Positions 63,023 to 64,000 of a stretch of 64,000 nt of DNA are shown here, piece after piece. This DNA comes from JBFMEX01 sp040752215. Its GTDB lineage: Bacteria; Pseudomonadota; Alphaproteobacteria; Rhizobiales; Hyphomicrobiaceae. The stretch is from the NCBI GenBank assembly GCA_040752215.1, contig JBFMEX010000026.1, positions 1 through 64,000 of the forward strand. The letters are read 5' to 3'. The notes beneath the pieces are model-generated. The model was not told the origin of the DNA. It ran no database searches and worked only from the letters and a program-made list of their open reading frames with translations. Made by a program: the position numbers and the translations under genes. How positions within the stretch are numbered: position 1 is the first letter of the stretch; each line of letters starts with the position of its first letter.

Positions 63023-64000
63023 GTGAACTTCGAGGAGCACGTGGCGAAGGCGCTGCTGACCCGCTTCGGGATCGTCATCCCCGAGGGCATCCTCGCGACC
63101 ACTCCGTCCGAGGCCGGGGCGGCTGCGGCGAGGATCGGTGCATCGGTCGTCAAGGCGCAAGTGCCGACCGGCAAGCGTGGCAAGGCCGGCGGCATCAGGC
63201 TGGCGGCCACGGCGGCAGAGGCGGTGGCTCATGCCAGCGCCATACTCGGCATGGAGATCGCCGGCTGGAAGGTCGGCAAGGTCCTCGTCGAGCAGCAGAC
63301 GGCAATCGCGCGCGAGCTCTATGCCGCCATCATCGGCGACACCGCCACCAAGCAGCCGATGCTGTTGTTCTCGGCCTTGGGCGGGATCGACGTCGAGGAG
63401 CAGGCGGCAAGCAATCCGGAGGCGATGCGCCGCATCCCGATCTCGATCGAGAGCGGTCTCGACGCCGCTACGGCGCGCACAGCGATCGCCGGTCTCGGAC
63501 TCGATACCATCGAACCCCGCCTGGCCGAGGTTCTGCTCGGGCTCTATCGCGCATGGTGCGCGCTCGATGCCGAGCTGGTCGAGATCAATCCGCTGGCCGT
63601 GACGAGAGACGGCCGCATCGTCGCGCTCGACTGTAAGCTGACGGTGGACGATTCCGCTGCCCCGCGTCAGGCGGAGATCGCTGCGCTGGCAGCACCAGAG
63701 CGGATGACGCCGCTCGAGGCAAAGGCTGCCGCCGCCGGCCTCAGGTATATCGAGCTCGGCGGCTCGGTCGGTGTGCTCGCCAACGGGGCCGGCCTTACGA
63801 TGACGACGATGGACGTCGTCGCCCACTACGGCGGCTCGCCGGCGAACTTCCTCGAGATCGGCGGCGAGGCCTACACCAAGGCCAGGACGGCATTGTCGAT
63901 CCTGCTTGAGAACCGCAACATCGAGAGCCTGCTGGTCAACTTCTGCGGCGCATTCGCACGCACCGACGTGATGGCCGAAGGCGTGATCGCTGCCTGGGAG
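63023..64000 (+). CDS. ADP-forming CoA ligase beta subunit, SucC-like (partial)
   Basis: The first 326 residues of an ATP-grasp CoA ligase of the succinyl-CoA synthetase beta family; the gene runs off the window. It starts at GTG 63023 after GGGGAGGAG. Matching segments are NFEEHVAKALL, AQVPTGKRGKAGG near 48-60, VEINPLAVTRDG near 189-200 and LALDCKL-like ALDCKLTVDD, and the FLEIGGEA loop. An alpha-subunit gene is expected just downstream. It would make the acyl-CoA used by the dehydrogenase. Confidence 0.85.
   Translation, partial: MNFEEHVAKALLTRFGIVIPEGILATTPSEAGAAAARIGASVVKAQVPTGKRGKAGGIRLAATAAEAVAHASAILGMEIAGWKVGKVLVEQQTAIARELYAAIIGDTATKQPMLLFSALGGIDVEEQAASNPEAMRRIPISIESGLDAATARTAIAGLGLDTIEPRLAEVLLGLYRAWCALDAELVEINPLAVTRDGRIVALDCKLTVDDSAAPRQAEIAALAAPERMTPLEAKAAAAGLRYIELGGSVGVLANGAGLTMTTMDVVAHYGGSPANFLEIGGEAYTKARTALSILLENRNIESLLVNFCGAFARTDVMAEGVIAAWE

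Overview
The window is a GC-rich chromosomal segment of an alphaproteobacterium, most likely of the order Hyphomicrobiales (Rhizobiales). The support is a gene order that, as I know it, is typical of that order (nagZ-scpAB-tatABC-serS-surE-M23 peptidase, then DUF815-yajC-secDF-NDUFAF3/NDUFAF6 homologues), an Aap-type amino-acid transporter, an Rrf2/nifS/sufBCDS/sufT/sufA operon with an Irr-like iron box, and TTT/IclR catabolic genes. No rRNA, tRNA, CRISPR array, intact insertion sequence or prophage was seen. Genus and species cannot be told from the sequence alone.

Layout. 1-9044: cell-wall recycling (nagZ), chromosome condensation (scpA, scpB), an orphan ABC ATPase, Tat translocase (tatABC), a HigBA toxin-antitoxin pair on the opposite strand, then serS and surE. 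9045-10785: a LysM/LytM envelope protein with degenerate zinc ligands, preceded by a perfect CtrA box and closed by a terminator; pcm, usual after surE, is absent. 10786-16733: genes not part of the usual backbone, namely a degenerate EAL membrane protein, a HAD hydrolase and a three-gene ynbA/plsC/ynbB-like phospholipid cassette. 16751-22782: DUF815 ATPase, then yajC-secD-secF followed by homologues of two mitochondrial complex I assembly factors. 22813-29477: mostly poorly known genes, including an exported SGNH hydrolase, usg, MarC, a 41-residue secreted peptide not predicted by ordinary ORF cut-offs, a lipoprotein, a cysteine hydrolase and a GNAT. 29478-36343: an aapPJQM amino-acid transporter, an FAD oxidoreductase and a DUF2130 gene behind a LexA-like box. 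36344-46115: a repeat element, a giant AsmA-like protein, peroxiredoxin, bactofilin, tyrS, anmK, an M28 peptidase and an alpha/beta hydrolase with a low-complexity tail. 46116-54262: the complete suf operon. 54329-57261: TfoX-like, DUF502, Sel1-repeat and ThiE-like genes. 57413-64000: an IclR regulator divergent from tctCBA, a SauS-like acylating aldehyde dehydrogenase and the start of an ADP-forming CoA ligase, cut by the window end.

How genes work together. NagZ and AnmK both serve muropeptide recycling. TatABC and YajC-SecDF are the two export routes, with the LytM factor, bactofilin and AsmA-like protein acting in the envelope. The suf operon makes iron-sulfur clusters and appears to be under iron control through Rrf2/IscR and an Irr box; the NDUFAF3/6 homologues suggest complex I assembly nearby. 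The last cluster looks like a complete small-acid uptake and CoA-activation/reduction module; the SauS-type dehydrogenase points to sulfoacetate or a similar C2 acid, and this is the best candidate for an undescribed variant pathway. Most CDS calls rest on recognisable motifs; start sites were chosen by ribosome binding sites, family N-termini and overlaps.
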